The notes beneath the pieces were generated by a model that was not told the origin of the DNA, did no database searches, and worked only from the letters and a program-made list of their open reading frames with translations. Source: Oscillospiraceae bacterium (GTDB lineage: Bacteria > Bacillota > Clostridia > Oscillospirales > UBA929). Taken from it: 6,212 nt of DNA. Position numbers and translations under genes: made by a program. Shown one piece after another: positions 4,939-6,212 of this stretch; the first letter of the stretch is position 1, and every line of letters begins with the position of its first letter. The stretch covers positions 1-6,212 of the forward strand of contig JAITQI010000118.1 in the NCBI GenBank assembly GCA_031289065.1. Reading direction: 5' to 3'.

Positions 4939-5333
4939 GTGATAGGAACGATGGGACGAACTTCGTACCCATATACCAGACCGACAGCGACCAGCCACGG
5001 GTGTGGCTGATGGACTGCCTGGAGGACGAGGGCATACCCTACAAAGTCCTGGACGACGCCTACTGGACGGGTCACCAGACGCCCCAATACCACGCCCAGC
5101 GGGTGTTCTATGTGCCCCCCGCCTACGAAAGCCGCGTCCAGGCCCTCATCGACGACTACAACAACCCGGACAATTTCGTCGCCGAGGACGACGACGAAAC
5201 CCTGACCGCCACCGCTGACAATCTACCCCAAATAACCTGTCCCCTCTGCGGCGAAACCTACGACTTCGATTACCCAACCTGCCCCCGCTGCGCCGACCGG
5301 GAACGGGCCAAACGCAATACGTCCCGGATGTGA
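4935..5333 (+). CDS. Small DUF2007-like protein with C-terminal zinc ribbon, coupled between nadA and nadB
   Basis: Function unknown. The 132-residue cytoplasmic protein has an N-terminal domain (about 10-78) with the pattern of DUF2007-type signal-transducing domains: a strand (VPIYQT), a helix with LMDCLEDEGIPYKV, a strand (RVFYVPP) and a helix (ESRVQALIDDY). An acidic linker (84-88) leads to a zinc ribbon CxxC-x10-CxxC (Cys102, Cys105, Cys116, Cys119; TCPLCG and TCPRCA) and a basic tail (DRERAKRNTSRM). The only fitting start is GTG at 4935, overlapping the nadA stop as GTGA; GGTGG at 4926-4930 may serve as a weak ribosome binding site. The frame stays open far upstream inside nadA, but that is a shadow. 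Coupling to nadA, with nadB 79 bases downstream, suggests a role tied to quinolinate formation, such as an accessory or sensing protein. The DUF2007 assignment is by pattern only. Confidence 0.82.
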   Translation: MSDRNDGTNFVPIYQTDSDQPRVWLMDCLEDEGIPYKVLDDAYWTGHQTPQYHAQRVFYVPPAYESRVQALIDDYNNPDNFVAEDDDETLTATADNLPQITCPLCGETYDFDYPTCPRCADRERAKRNTSRM

Positions 5334-5353
5334 GCCGCGCCGCTGAAATGGTA

Positions 5354-5376
5354 CGCGGTTCCCTTGGGCAACCGCG
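5354..5376 (+). other. Hairpin upstream of nadB
   Basis: CGCGGTT (5354-5360) pairs perfectly with AACCGCG (5370-5376) around a nine-base loop in the 79-base spacer before nadB. No T-run follows, so it is not a terminator. It may be an intra-operon processing or stability element. Confidence 0.4.
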
Positions 5377-5412
5377 CACAACACAAGATTACAACCGAAG
5401 GATGACATAGCC

Positions 5413-6212
5413 ATGAGAAAAACCGCCTGGCCCCGGGATATGATCATCTCCGAAACCATCCGCACCGATGTGGTCGTCGTCGGCAGCGGCATGGCCGGGC
5501 TGTATACCGCCCTCAACCTCGACCCCGGCCTGCAATGCGTCATCGTCACCAAGGAGGGGCTGGACATCTCCAACTCCTGGCTGGCCCAGGGCGGCATCGC
5601 CGCCGCCATCGCCAAGGACGACCGGCCTCAGCTCCACTGGGAGGACACGTTGACCGCCGGGGCCGGGCTGTGCGACCCCGAGGCGGTGCGGGTGCTGGTG
5701 GAGGAGGCCCCCGAGGCCATCGCCTCCCTGGTGGGGCTCAACGTGCCCTTCGACTTGCAGGACTCCGGCGAGCTACAGATCACCCGGGAAGGCGGCCACA
5801 CCCGGGATCGCATTGTCCACGCCGGGGGGGACGCCACCGGGCGAGAGACCGTCAAGGTGCTGGCCACCCTGGCCGTGGGCCGCGCCAACATCCGCTTCCT
5901 GTCCCACGCCTTTTTGGTGGACATCCTGGTCGGCGGCGACGGACGGGCCTGCGGGGCGCTGCTCTATGACGGCGTCTTCAAGGCGGTGCTGGGCCGGGCG
6001 GTGGTGCTGTGTACCGGCGGCATCGGGCAGGTGTACGGCAACCGGACGACCAACCCGTCGGTGTCCACCGGCGAGGGGCTGGCCGCCGCCCTCCGGGCCG
6101 GGGCCGAGGCCCGCAACATGGAGTTCATCCAGTTTCACCCCACCGCCCTGTACACCCCCGAGGAGACCGACCGCGCCTTCCTCATCTCCGAGGCGGTGCG
6201 CGGCGAGGGGGG
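5413..6212 (+). CDS. nadB: L-aspartate oxidase, C-terminal half beyond the window
   Basis: NadB is an FAD enzyme that oxidises L-aspartate to iminoaspartate, the unstable substrate of NadA, with fumarate or oxygen as acceptor. I read 266 codons to the window edge, about half of the usual 500-540. The FAD-binding start VVVGSGMAGL is at 21-30, followed by SNSWLAQGGIAAA (53-65). Further family motifs are REGGHTRDRIVHAGGDATGR (125-144), GGIGQVYGNRTTNP (202-215), EFIQFHPTAL (237-246) and EAVRGEG at the edge. Glu126 and His242 correspond by alignment from memory to the catalytic-site Glu121 and His244 of Escherichia coli NadB; the arginine-bearing capping part lies outside. The start is ATG at 5413 with AAGGA (5398-5402) ten bases before it. 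It is third in the nadA operon and nadC probably follows. Confidence 0.97.
   Translation, partial: MRKTAWPRDMIISETIRTDVVVVGSGMAGLYTALNLDPGLQCVIVTKEGLDISNSWLAQGGIAAAIAKDDRPQLHWEDTLTAGAGLCDPEAVRVLVEEAPEAIASLVGLNVPFDLQDSGELQITREGGHTRDRIVHAGGDATGRETVKVLATLAVGRANIRFLSHAFLVDILVGGDGRACGALLYDGVFKAVLGRAVVLCTGGIGQVYGNRTTNPSVSTGEGLAAALRAGAEARNMEFIQFHPTALYTPEETDRAFLISEAVRGEG

Noticed and set aside
4369..4998. 209-codon minus-strand open frame
   Set aside because: It is antisense to nadA; its His/Gly/Val-rich composition is typical of the reverse of a G+C-rich gene.

Overview
The window is a G+C-rich stretch of bacterial chromosome carrying conserved housekeeping genes. Several traits point to the Firmicutes, most likely a high-G+C member of the Clostridia (Oscillospiraceae-like). 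They are a large SRP RNA with an Alu domain placed directly upstream of dnaX (the Bacillus/Clostridia order), strong AAAGGAG/GGAGG ribosome binding sites, an EF-P of the Bacillus type (lysine 32 in a PGKGAA loop), a clostridial zinc-ribbon protein after efp, and short NadA plus NadB. The genus cannot be fixed from the sequence. I see no mobile element, CRISPR array, tRNA or rRNA.

Left part, minus strand (1-2489). A zinc-ribbon, two-helix membrane protein with a polyproline tail (1936-2415) has its own promoter (2461-2489) and a strong intrinsic terminator (1883-1918). A separate promoter (1817-1845) then drives the SRP RNA (core 1507-1783). No terminator is visible between the SRP RNA and dnaX (start 1447, running off the left edge), so the two are probably co-transcribed.

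Middle, plus strand (2580-3937). efp (2668-3231) is followed by a gene for an acidic zinc-ribbon protein of the clostridial CD1247-like type (3374-3859). The pair ends at a strong terminator (3912-3937).

Right part, plus strand (3991-6212). A NAD biosynthesis operon begins: nadA (quinolinate synthase), a small zinc-ribbon/DUF2007-like protein whose GTG start overlaps the nadA stop by four bases, and nadB (L-aspartate oxidase, running off the right edge). NadB oxidises aspartate to iminoaspartate, and NadA condenses that with dihydroxyacetone phosphate to quinolinate. nadC would be expected further right.

The most interesting points are the uncharacterised zinc-ribbon protein coupled between nadA and nadB, the polyproline membrane protein placed head-to-head with efp, the nadA leader whose hairpin covers the ribosome binding site, and the joined SRP RNA-dnaX unit with an extended terminal helix.
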